A stretch of 6,894 bases of DNA. Source: an uncultured Eubacteriales bacterium. GTDB taxonomy: Bacteria; Bacillota; Clostridia; Oscillospirales; UMGS1783. Made by a program: the position numbers and the translations under genes. The stretch is from contig USJY01000072.1 of assembly GCA_900555065.1 (NCBI GenBank), positions 1 to 6,894 of the forward strand, given 5' to 3'. Of this stretch, positions 1-6,353 are shown piece by piece (the first letter of the stretch is position 1; every line of letters begins with the position of its first letter). The notes beneath the pieces are model-generated. The model was not told the DNA's origin. It saw only the letters and a program-made list of their open reading frames with translations, and did no database searches.

Positions 1-429
1 GAACGCAAATGCAAAAAGCGGGAGGCTGACAAAACCTCCGTAACCGAAGGCTTTGTCAGCGCAAGCTTGTTATTCTGCGTCGGTGCGATGACGATTCTGG
101 GCTCGCTGGAAAGCGGAATCTCCGGCGATCATTCCACGTTATTTCTCAAATCCATTCTGGATTTCACCTGCTCTATTATATACGCTTCCACACTCGGCTA
201 CGGGGTGATCTTCTCTGCGGCTACTGTACTTGTGATACAGGGTTCGATTACTCTGCTCGCGGGTTGGATCGCACCTGTTTTGACTGAAACAGTGATATTG
301 GAAATGTCCTGCGTGGGCTCTATTCTGATTATCGGCCTTGCGCTGAATATGCTTGGAATTACAAAGCTAAAAACGATGAACTACGTACCAGCAATCTTTT
401 TGCCGCTTCTGTTCTGTTTATTCCTGTAA
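1..429 (+). CDS. DUF554 family membrane protein, 3' part (5' end outside window)
   Basis: The reading frame is open from base 1 and ends at TAA 427-429, giving 142 visible residues, so the gene starts upstream of the window. A TTG at 67 could be read as a start, but it has no ribosome binding site and the upstream codons continue the family pattern, so it is internal. The visible part begins with a charged stretch and continues with very hydrophobic segments. It includes the signatures VGAMTILGSLESGISGD, LKSILDF, ASTLGYGV and VIQGSITLLAG, which I recognise as the C-terminal half of DUF554 (YdfK/YqgA-like) integral membrane proteins, usually about 225-235 aa long. The function of this family is not established; transport is a guess. 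The gene is about 47% GC in the lines I counted, lower than most of the window. The next gene starts 45 nt downstream in the same direction with no terminator between them, so co-transcription is possible. Confidence 0.85.
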   Translation, partial: ERKCKKREADKTSVTEGFVSASLLFCVGAMTILGSLESGISGDHSTLFLKSILDFTCSIIYASTLGYGVIFSAATVLVIQGSITLLAGWIAPVLTETVILEMSCVGSILIIGLALNMLGITKLKTMNYVPAIFLPLLFCLFL

Positions 430-461
430 CGGGCGGATATTAAGAATAAAAATTTCTGTTT

Positions 462-466
462 GGAGG
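462..466 (+). promoter_or_regulatory. Ribosome binding site that fixes the zinc-ribbon protein start
   Basis: GGAGG lies 8 nt before ATG 475. This excludes the longer in-frame TTG start at 460, whose codons overlap the site. Confidence 0.8.
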
Positions 467-474
467 AATTGGTT

Positions 475-1029
475 ATGGCATTTTGTACGCAATGTGGAAA
501 AGAGATGGACGACGCCATGCGGTTCTGCCCAATCTGCGGCGCGCCTGCGGCGCAGGGCGGTACGAATCCGGCGCAGCAGGCTTCTGCACAGCAGACTGCG
601 CCGCCGCAGCAGCCAGCCGCGCCGGCCGGCGGCTATCAGGCGCCCGGCGGCGGGCAGACGTGGAACCAGAACCCGTATGTCAATCCGGAACAAATGGACA
701 TTAACAGCAACAAGGGTTATGCAATTTTGTCCTATTTCTCACTGCTTGTGCTCATCCCTATTTTTGCTGCGAAAGATTCTAAATTCGCTCGTTTTCATGC
801 GAATCAGGGTCTTGTGCTCATGATCGCCGAAGTGGTCTACTGGATCGCCGTCGCAATTGTGACCGCTATTTTTATGGCGATCAACTGGTGGCTCGGCAGC
901 ATTTTCAGCACGATCTTTGCGCTGGGCAATATTCTGTTCCTGGTCCTTGCCATTCTCGGCATTGTCGCCGCAGCGCAGGGCCAGTACAAAGCGCTGCCCA
1001 TCATCGGCAAAATCAGCATCCTCAAATAA
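475..1029 (+). CDS. Zinc-ribbon membrane protein with Pro/Gln/Ala-rich linker (DUF4870-like)
   Basis: A 184-aa protein. I place the start at ATG 475 because GGAGG at 462-466 sits 8 nt upstream; the in-frame TTG at 460 overlaps that site and is not credible. Residues 4-21 form a zinc ribbon, C4-x2-C7 then C18-P-I-C21-G. Residues about 23-70 are a low-complexity Ala/Gln/Pro/Gly linker, likely disordered. Three hydrophobic segments follow at about 81-98, 112-137 and 144-167. The sequence RFHANQGLVL between the first two resembles the FHANQGLLL signature of DUF4870/Tic20-like small membrane proteins. The protein is probably anchored in the cytoplasmic membrane with the zinc ribbon on the cytoplasmic side. 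The architecture is common in Firmicutes but no reaction or partner is known, so the role is open. The linker-coding DNA is extremely GC-rich (about 85% at 601-660) compared with about 40% in the first membrane segment, which reflects amino-acid composition rather than transfer. Confidence 0.85.
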   Translation: MAFCTQCGKEMDDAMRFCPICGAPAAQGGTNPAQQASAQQTAPPQQPAAPAGGYQAPGGGQTWNQNPYVNPEQMDINSNKGYAILSYFSLLVLIPIFAAKDSKFARFHANQGLVLMIAEVVYWIAVAIVTAIFMAINWWLGSIFSTIFALGNILFLVLAILGIVAAAQGQYKALPIIGKISILK

Positions 1030-1046
1030 GCATACTGCAATGCATA

Positions 1047-1074
1047 ACGCCCCTGCCGCACATGGCAGGGGCGT
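1047..1074. terminator. Hairpin terminator between convergent genes
   Basis: An 11-bp perfect stem (1047-1057 with 1064-1074, core CGCCCCTGCC/GGCAGGGGCG) has a 6-nt loop. It lies 18 nt after the stop of the zinc-ribbon gene and 15 nt from the stop of the GatD-like gene on the other strand. The position suggests bidirectional termination. The T-tracts are poor on both sides (ATTTAT on plus, TTATGCATT on minus), so efficiency is uncertain. Confidence 0.75.
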
Positions 1075-1088
1075 ATTTATACGCTGGT

Positions 1089-1802
1089 TTACAAATGCAC
1101 TTTGCGGCGCGGATCCTCAAACTCGCGTACGCGGTCTTCATAGGCGCGCATCGCAACCTCCTGAAACGGCAACGCGAACTCCTCCGCGCTGATCAGGCGC
1201 ATGAGATACTGCGTAAACGGCGGATTCATTACAAGAAACGGGCCGAGCAGATATGTGCCCATAAAATTGTTCCACTTCAGCCCTTCGAAGGGACACCCCT
1301 CGTACAAACCCCGGCCGCGGATTACTTCGATAAAGGGATAGGCCGAAACGTCGCCCACTGAATCGGAAAACTGGCTTTTAAACCCAACGATTTTCATCCC
1401 CTCAAACCGGCCCAGGACAAGCCCATTGTACCGCTTGAACATACGGCGCCGGGCTGTTGTCGGGAAAATGCCCAACCCCTCGATTTTAGAGCCGTCCTCA
1501 TTCTCAATACACTGCCCGAACACCTCCAGACTGTTACCGGTAGCGAGCACGACGGCGCCGTCCTCTATCAGCTCCAAAAGCCGCTGTCGGTAGGGGCGCA
1601 GCGCGCGAATCACTTTCTCCTGTGCGCTTTCCGTCATCGAGCCGAGGTAAATGAGTGCGGGCCGTTCCGATACAAACAGCGGCACGGCGGTGCGCGACGT
1701 CTCCACAAACTCCGCCTGGGGCAAGCAATGCCGCAGATACGCGACGTTCGCGTTGTCGGCGAACAAGTTGCACAGTTCAGGATATAAAACCTCTATTTTC
1801 AT
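1089..1802 (-). CDS. GatD-like class I glutamine amidotransferase homologue lacking the catalytic Cys and His
   Basis: A 237-aa protein starting at ATG 1802, preceded by GGGGGAGA (minus strand, 1809-1816). The start overlaps the stop of the Mur ligase gene by 4 nt (ATGA), so translation is probably coupled. The N-terminus (LYPELCNLFADNANVAYL), the central GFKSQFSD block and the C-terminal GTYLLGPFL block match GatD, the CobB/CobQ-type glutaminase subunit that feeds ammonia to MurT for amidation of D-Glu in lipid II. In GatD the nucleophile sits in a motif like LAICGGYQ; here the aligned stretch is LATGNSLE (86-93), placing Gly89 where Cys is expected. The catalytic His of GTYLHGP is Leu186. 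The only cysteines are at 11, 26, 99 and 170, none in that motif. Family membership and operon context are clear; glutaminase activity is unlikely. It may be a structural or regulatory partner of the ligase. I withhold the symbol gatD for this reason. Confidence 0.85.
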   Translation of the reverse strand: MKIEVLYPELCNLFADNANVAYLRHCLPQAEFVETSRTAVPLFVSERPALIYLGSMTESAQEKVIRALRPYRQRLLELIEDGAVVLATGNSLEVFGQCIENEDGSKIEGLGIFPTTARRRMFKRYNGLVLGRFEGMKIVGFKSQFSDSVGDVSAYPFIEVIRGRGLYEGCPFEGLKWNNFMGTYLLGPFLVMNPPFTQYLMRLISAEEFALPFQEVAMRAYEDRVREFEDPRRKVHL

Positions 1803-3193
1803 GCCGTCTCTCCCCCGTCCTTCGCCGCGGACAGCGCCTCCAGTGCGGCGGCCGTTTCATCCTTGAGCTTCATTGCAAGATCATACTGAAACAGTTCATA
1901 TAGAATGTAAACGCTGTCCACACCGGACAGGTCGGCGTATTTCAGAAAATCCCGCTCATGTCGGAACGCAGTGATCCGCTCATCCGGTATGCCGGCGAGC
2001 AGCATACGCAACCGGTAATCCTGAGAACGGGGTCCGCCGACATAAATACGCCGAATACTATCGCGGTTCAAAAATTCAAAATCAGTCTCATAAATCCAGG
2101 TTAAATTTTCCGATGTGTCTTTGTTGTCGTAGATATCGTCGACCATGATAAAGACGACCTTGTCGCCGGGTTCGCGGCTCACATATTCAAAGACGCGGGA
2201 ACAGGCGATGGGGTTCTGTCCCTTGGCGATGTGGGCGACAAGCTTCACCCCGCCCGCATACTGCTCGACATAGCGCGTGTCGGTAATTTGGATTTTCTCC
2301 ATAGAGGCGCGGATTTTCTCCGCATCCAGACCCAGTACGCGCAGCAGCGCGATGACGGCGACTTCGTTATATATATTGAAAATACTGTTGTTGACAAGAT
2401 GATACTGTTCTTCCCCGCCGTTGTCCCGCACCGTAATGCGTGCCCGGCCGTACTCGACCGCGCTGACCGCGTAATCCGGCGCAGGAGACGAGAAACCACA
2501 TGCGCAGCGCACGCGACCGATATGGTGATAGCGCTGGAACTCAAACTGAACCGGCGCGCCGCAGGCCGGGCAGGAGCGAAGGTCCTGTATGATGCTGTCC
2601 CGCTGCTGCAGTTCGCCCGCGAGCGGGTCGATTCCGAAATACACACGCTGGTTGCGCGGCTTGATGCGGCCGCTGATCAGATCGTCTGCATTGAGAATCA
2701 GGGTGGTTTCATCCGGGATCGCGTCGTTCAGTATGCCCGATATAAACTCGGTATGGGCGTTGCGCTTGACCGAATCGCGGAACAGGTTTGTGATAAGCAG
2801 ATAGTCCGGCTTCACATACTTATAAATCAACAGGGAGCTGCGTTCGTCCACCTCAAATACGGCGAAATCGAATCGGCTCCTGTTGCACGCCGTCACACCC
2901 GCCAGCAGGCTGGATGCGATTCCGCTGTTTGTATTGGAACCGTAGCGATTGTCAAGCAGGGTATAGCCGTTGTCGCGCAGGATATCCCCGAGCATATTGC
3001 ACACTGTCGTCTTCCCGTTGGTGCCGGTGACGGCGACGACGGTTCCGGGCTTTTTCACATAGCCCAGAAACTGCGGGCAGAGCTTGATTGCAATGCTGCC
3101 GGGCAGGTAGGTCGCGTTGCGGCCGAGAAGGCGCATGGCCAGCCGCGCCGCCTTTGCGGCCCAGAGGGCTGCAAAAAATCTTATTTTACCCAT
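1799..3193 (-). CDS. murT: MurT-like Mur ligase (DUF1727 C-terminal domain), probable lipid II-modifying enzyme
   Basis: A 464-aa protein with start ATG 3193 and AGGAGA 7 nt upstream (minus strand, 3201-3206). MurT is the ATP-dependent subunit that, with GatD, converts the alpha-carboxyl of D-Glu in lipid II to D-isoglutamine at the cytoplasmic face of the membrane. Visible here are a hydrophobic, basic N-terminus, a Mur ligase P-loop VTGTNGKTT (55-63), the FEVDERS block (113-119) and TNLFRD (135-140). There is also a zinc-knuckle insertion typical of MurT with cysteines at 208, 211, 230 and 232, and a C-terminal DUF1727-like domain from about 305. Length is slightly above the usual ~440 aa. 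Several MurT motifs are altered: the second cysteine pair is CxC rather than CxxC, the usual KNPAG motif reads AKGQNPIACS (323-332), and the DGRDVSWIWD region reads YDNKDTSENLTWIYE. It is the first gene of an operon with the GatD-like protein. The symbol means homology to MurT; the substrate may differ. Confidence 0.82.
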   Translation of the reverse strand: MGKIRFFAALWAAKAARLAMRLLGRNATYLPGSIAIKLCPQFLGYVKKPGTVVAVTGTNGKTTVCNMLGDILRDNGYTLLDNRYGSNTNSGIASSLLAGVTACNRSRFDFAVFEVDERSSLLIYKYVKPDYLLITNLFRDSVKRNAHTEFISGILNDAIPDETTLILNADDLISGRIKPRNQRVYFGIDPLAGELQQRDSIIQDLRSCPACGAPVQFEFQRYHHIGRVRCACGFSSPAPDYAVSAVEYGRARITVRDNGGEEQYHLVNNSIFNIYNEVAVIALLRVLGLDAEKIRASMEKIQITDTRYVEQYAGGVKLVAHIAKGQNPIACSRVFEYVSREPGDKVVFIMVDDIYDNKDTSENLTWIYETDFEFLNRDSIRRIYVGGPRSQDYRLRMLLAGIPDERITAFRHERDFLKYADLSGVDSVYILYELFQYDLAMKLKDETAAALEALSAAKDGGETA

Positions 3194-3225
3194 ATGTCAT
3201 TCTCCTGAAACTTCCTGATATAATA

Positions 3226-3255
3226 TATATACCCCAAACCGGGACGGCTTGTCAA
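3226..3255 (-). promoter_or_regulatory. Promoter of the murT-gatD-like operon
   Basis: On the minus strand TTGACA (3255-3250) is followed after 18 bp by TATATA (3231-3226), close to the SigA consensus. Transcription would begin near 3219, leaving a leader of about 25 nt that contains the ribosome binding site. The AT-rich run allows the -10 to be set one or more bases either way. Confidence 0.7.
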
Positions 3256-3293
3256 TATATAGCAAGGCTTTTCCTCACCCGTACAGCACACAT

Positions 3294-3322
3294 TTGATTT
3301 ATTCTTCCATATATGATATAGT
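3294..3322 (+). promoter_or_regulatory. Promoter of the MATE transporter gene
   Basis: TTGATT (3294-3299) and TATAGT (3317-3322) are separated by 17 bp. The transcript would start near 3329, downstream of the first in-frame ATG (3326), which supports the later start at 3362. It lies back to back with the murT promoter, with 38 bp between the two -35 boxes. Confidence 0.6.
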
Positions 3323-3340
3323 TTTATGCAATATAAGTCA

Positions 3341-3349
3341 AGGAAAGGA
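3341..3349 (+). promoter_or_regulatory. Ribosome binding site deciding the MATE start
   Basis: AGGAAAGGA lies 12 nt before ATG 3362, a slightly long spacing. No comparable site precedes the in-frame ATG at 3326, so 3362 is the better start. Confidence 0.6.
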
Positions 3350-3361
3350 ATTCCCATTTTT

Positions 3362-4774
3362 ATGCACGTTCTCAAGAACAAAGACTTACTGCGCGGCACG
3401 GTGGCGATCGCTCTGCCCATCGCCCTGCAAAACCTCATCTCCTTTGTCGTCCAACTGGCCGACACCGTTATGCTCGGCCTTGCGCCCGGCGGGGAAACGC
3501 TGCTGTCCGCCTCGTCGCTTGCCAACCAGCCGTTTTTTATACTGTCCATCGCCTGTTTCGGATTTTCCGGCGCGGCTACCGTACTCAGCGCGCAATACTA
3601 TGGGAAGAAGGACTATGCCAGCGTCCGCGTCATATTCTCCATCGTCCTTAAAGCGGTTATCATCGTCTCGCTTGTGCTGGGATTTGCCGCGCTGCTCATA
3701 CCCGAGCAGGTAATGCGCCTGTATACCGCCGACGGTGCGGTCATCAAGCACGGCGCGGAATACCTTCGCATTCTCGGCTACGCCTACTTCACCTTCGGTT
3801 TCAGCAACACCCTTGTCTGCTGCCTGCGCTCGGTTGAGATTGTAAAAATCTCGGTGATTGTAAATCTCGCGTCGCTGGCAACAAACGTATTTCTCAACTG
3901 GGTTCTGATTTTCGGGAATCTAGGCGCGCCCGCGCTCGGCATACAGGGCGCGGCCATCGCGACGCTGACCGCCCGGCTGCTTGAATTCGCCATCATCTGC
4001 GTCTACGTGTTTATACTAGAAAAGCGGCTGCGGTTCCGGCTCCGGGACATGCTCTCCTACAGCGGCACGCTTGCAAGGGATATTCTCAAATACGGCAGTC
4101 CCGTCCTGATCAACGAGGTCGCGTGGGCCGTCGCCATCTCGCTGCAAGCGGTGATCCTCGGACATATCACATACAGCGCGGGCGACCCTGTCGCCGCCAA
4201 TTCCATTGCCAACACCATCCAGCAGCTGGCCACCATCGTGATCTTCGGGATCGCAAACGCCGCCGCCGTCATGGTGGGCAAGGCCATTGGCGAAGGCGAT
4301 ACCGAGACTGCGCGGCAGCGCGCGGGCGCGTATAAATACATAAGCTATATCGTAGGCGCAATCGCCTGCCTTGTGATTCTGCTGCTGCGCGACGTAGCCG
4401 TCGGCTTTTACAATATCCCGGAAGCGACAAAGCAGCTCGCAACGCAGATGCTTGTCGTCACCGCGTTTATTACTTTTTTCGTAGCCCAGTCCGCAATTTT
4501 CATCGTCGGCGTGTTCCGGGGCGCGGGCGACACGCGCTATTGCCTGATTATGGAGCTTTTGTGCCTTTGGGGCATTTCTCTGCCCCTCGCCTTTCTCGGG
4601 GCCTATGTGTTTATGCTGCCCGTCCCGTTCGTGCTCGCCCTGATGAAACTGGACGAACCGGCAAAGGCCGTTTTGTGCCTGATCCATCTGCGGCGCGGGA
4701 AATGGCTCAAGGTTGTCACACGCGACTTTTCGCTTGGCGAACCGGAATGCACGGCGGCTGAAACGGCGGTGTAA
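3362..4774 (+). CDS. MATE family efflux transporter
   Basis: A 470-aa multidrug and toxic compound extrusion transporter, expected to export organic cations or drugs across the cytoplasmic membrane using a Na+ or H+ gradient. The N-terminus (TVAIALPIALQNLISF, then QLADTVMLG at 31-39) is the classic first MatE helix. Other family marks are GNLGAPALGIQGAAIAT (185-201) at the end of the first half, VGKAIGEGD (305-313) early in the second half, and RGAGDTR (386-392). Alternating hydrophobic segments fit about 12 membrane helices in two homologous halves, and the length is usual for the family. I prefer ATG 3362 to ATG 3326, which would add 12 residues, because of the ribosome binding site and promoter placement. 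The specific substrate cannot be read from the sequence. It is divergent from the murT operon and precedes asnS by 83 nt with no clear terminator, so some read-through is possible. Confidence 0.93.
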   Translation: MHVLKNKDLLRGTVAIALPIALQNLISFVVQLADTVMLGLAPGGETLLSASSLANQPFFILSIACFGFSGAATVLSAQYYGKKDYASVRVIFSIVLKAVIIVSLVLGFAALLIPEQVMRLYTADGAVIKHGAEYLRILGYAYFTFGFSNTLVCCLRSVEIVKISVIVNLASLATNVFLNWVLIFGNLGAPALGIQGAAIATLTARLLEFAIICVYVFILEKRLRFRLRDMLSYSGTLARDILKYGSPVLINEVAWAVAISLQAVILGHITYSAGDPVAANSIANTIQQLATIVIFGIANAAAVMVGKAIGEGDTETARQRAGAYKYISYIVGAIACLVILLLRDVAVGFYNIPEATKQLATQMLVVTAFITFFVAQSAIFIVGVFRGAGDTRYCLIMELLCLWGISLPLAFLGAYVFMLPVPFVLALMKLDEPAKAVLCLIHLRRGKWLKVVTRDFSLGEPECTAAETAV

Positions 4775-4857
4775 CCGAAAACCGGTCCGGCGTTTTATCC
4801 GGGCGCGGACGGGCATAATACCAGTATACATCTATAGAAATACAAGAGGTGAATGTA

Positions 4858-6225
4858 ATGGAGTATATCGACCTGCGCGAAGTATACGCCGATCCCGCCG
4901 CCCGTATCGACGCATCCATCGGGCTGCAGGGCTGGATCCGCAACCACAGACGGCAGCGTGCAAACGGGTTTATCGACTTTTACGACGGGACGGTCCAGCA
5001 GGGCATTCAGATCGTCTATGACGCCGACACGCCTGGTTTTTCGCAGATACAGGCGCTGCGCCCGGGCGCGGCGGTCAGCGTCTGCGGCATGCTGCGCCGG
5101 TCCGGGCGCGGCGGCCTGGAACTGCATGCGCGCAGCATTGTCCTGGAGGGCGATAGCCCGGAGGACTATCCGCTCCAGCCCAAGCGGCACACAGTTGAAT
5201 TCTTGCGGCAGATCGCCTACCTCAGGCCGCGCACCCGTCTGTTCCAGGCAGTGTTCCGCGTCCGGAGCGCCGCCGCGGCCGCCATTCACCGCTACTTTAC
5301 AGACAACGGCTACGTATACGTACACACCCCCATCCTCACCGCCAACGACGGCGAGGGCGCGGGCAACACGTTTACCGTCACCACGCTCGACCCCGCCGCG
5401 GGCGCGCCGGACTATGCGCGCGATTTCTTCGGGAAAAAGACTTCGCTCGCCGTAACCGGACAGCTGGAGGGCGAGACGTTCGCGCTTGCCTTTAAGAAAA
5501 TATATACGTTTGGGCCGACTTTTCGGGCTGAGGATTCCAATACGAAGACCCATGCCGCGGAGTTCTGGATGATCGAACCCGAAATCGCATTTTGCGACCT
5601 GCAAATGCTTATGGACATAGAAGAGGCGTTTTTAAAACACGTCGTCGCGAGCGTGCTGGAACAGTGCCGTGACGAGCTTGCCTTTCTTGACGACTATACG
5701 AAAAGCGGGCTTGTGGAAAAGCTGCGGGCGCTGGCCGGCGGCTCCATGGCGCGCGTCTCCCACGCCGAAGCGGTAGAAATACTGCAGCGCAGCGGCGTTG
5801 CGTTTGAATACCCGCCGCAGCACGGGCGCGACCTTGCGCGCGAGCATGAGAAATATCTGACGGACGTGCATTTCAAGTCGCCCATATTCGTCTATGACTG
5901 GCCGGCTGAGATCAAGGCTTTTTATATGCGGCAAAACGACGACGGAAGGACCGTCGCCGCCGTGGACCTGCTCGTACCGCTGGCAGGCGAGCTGATGGGC
6001 GGCAGCCAGCGAGAGGAGCGGTACGACCGGCTTCGCGCGCGCATGGAGGCGTTCGGCATGGATATTGGGGAGATGGAATGGTACCTGAACCTGCGCCGGT
6101 TCGGCGGGTGCAAACACGCGGGATTCGGCATGGGCTTTGAGCGGCTGCTCATCTACCTGACCGGCGTGGACAATATCCGCGACGTGATCCCCTACCCGCG
6201 CACGCCCGGCAACTGTGAATTTTGA
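4858..6225 (+). CDS. asnS: Asparagine--tRNA ligase (AsnRS)
   Basis: A 455-aa class IIb aminoacyl-tRNA synthetase that charges tRNA-Asn with asparagine using ATP in the cytoplasm. Residues about 18-100 form the N-terminal OB-fold anticodon-binding domain (GLQGWIRNHR, FIDFYDGT); the catalytic core runs from about 115 to the end. Motif 1 region is YVYVHTPILTANDGEGAGNTF-like (from 152). Motif 2 is FGPTFRAEDSNT (218-229), leading into AEFWMIEPE (234-242). Motif 3 is GFGMGFERL (422-430). The C-terminus NIRDVIPYPRTPGNCEF (439-455) is characteristic of AsnRS and distinguishes it from AspRS. Motif 2 has Asp226 where Asn is more usual (FRAENSNT), a mild change. The start at ATG 4858 follows AAGAGGTG at 4844-4851 with 6 nt spacing; an in-frame GTG at 4849 lies inside that site and is rejected. 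The gene ends in a strong terminator, so it is the last of its transcript. The upstream gap is too short for a T-box leader. Confidence 0.96.
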   Translation: MEYIDLREVYADPAARIDASIGLQGWIRNHRRQRANGFIDFYDGTVQQGIQIVYDADTPGFSQIQALRPGAAVSVCGMLRRSGRGGLELHARSIVLEGDSPEDYPLQPKRHTVEFLRQIAYLRPRTRLFQAVFRVRSAAAAAIHRYFTDNGYVYVHTPILTANDGEGAGNTFTVTTLDPAAGAPDYARDFFGKKTSLAVTGQLEGETFALAFKKIYTFGPTFRAEDSNTKTHAAEFWMIEPEIAFCDLQMLMDIEEAFLKHVVASVLEQCRDELAFLDDYTKSGLVEKLRALAGGSMARVSHAEAVEILQRSGVAFEYPPQHGRDLAREHEKYLTDVHFKSPIFVYDWPAEIKAFYMRQNDDGRTVAAVDLLVPLAGELMGGSQREERYDRLRARMEAFGMDIGEMEWYLNLRRFGGCKHAGFGMGFERLLIYLTGVDNIRDVIPYPRTPGNCEF

Positions 6226-6230
6226 GCTGT

Positions 6231-6276
6231 AAAAAAGGACGTCTCCCGCAGCGCGCTGCGGGAGACGTCCTTTTTT
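6231..6276. terminator. Strong intrinsic terminator after asnS
   Basis: A 46-bp perfect palindrome: six A, then GGACGTCTCCCGCAG paired with CTGCGGGAGACGTCC around a CGCG centre, then a run of seven T (6271-6277). It begins 6 nt after the asnS stop. The T-run serves the plus strand and the A-run would serve the minus strand equally, so it is formally bidirectional, though no minus-strand gene lies nearby. Confidence 0.95.
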
Positions 6277-6337
6277 TAGCGCGGCAACGGCGGCCGTCAT
6301 GCATGGAGCGGTATGATTCCGAACATACTGAAGAAAG

Positions 6338-6344
6338 AAAGGAG
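6338..6344 (+). promoter_or_regulatory. Ribosome binding site of the APC permease
   Basis: AAAGGAG lies 9 nt before ATG 6354. The in-frame ATG at 6303, which would add 17 hydrophilic residues, has no such site, so 6354 is preferred. Confidence 0.7.
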
Positions 6345-6353
6345 CGCTATGCC

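Noticed and set aside
430..474. Promoter or terminator between the DUF554 and zinc-ribbon genes
   Set aside because: TATTAA at 438-443 lacks a convincing -35, and there is no hairpin; only the ribosome binding site is supported.
2231..3208. Long open frame on the plus strand opposite murT (325 codons)
   Set aside because: It lies almost wholly antisense to a well-supported Mur ligase, has no recognisable domain and no good ribosome binding site, and is explained by the GC-rich codon pattern of murT.
4016..4831. Minus-strand open frame opposite the MATE gene (271 codons)
   Set aside because: Low-complexity, charge-rich translation with no family signature; a shadow of the MATE coding sequence.
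4775..4857. Possible terminator or T-box leader between the MATE gene and asnS
   Set aside because: The best hairpin (AAAAC/GTTTT around 4778-4796) is only 5 bp with no T-run after it, and 83 nt is too short for a T-box with antiterminator. No -10 there (CATAAT, TATACA, TATAGA) has a matching -35.
4795..5604. Minus-strand open frame opposite asnS (269 codons)
   Set aside because: Antisense to the AsnRS catalytic domain with no family signature; a shadow of the real gene.
6278..6353. Promoter for the APC permease with TATGAT at 6312-6317
   Set aside because: The -10 is plausible but the region 17 bp upstream is GGCGGC-like with no -35 and no extended -10, so I did not list it as a feature.
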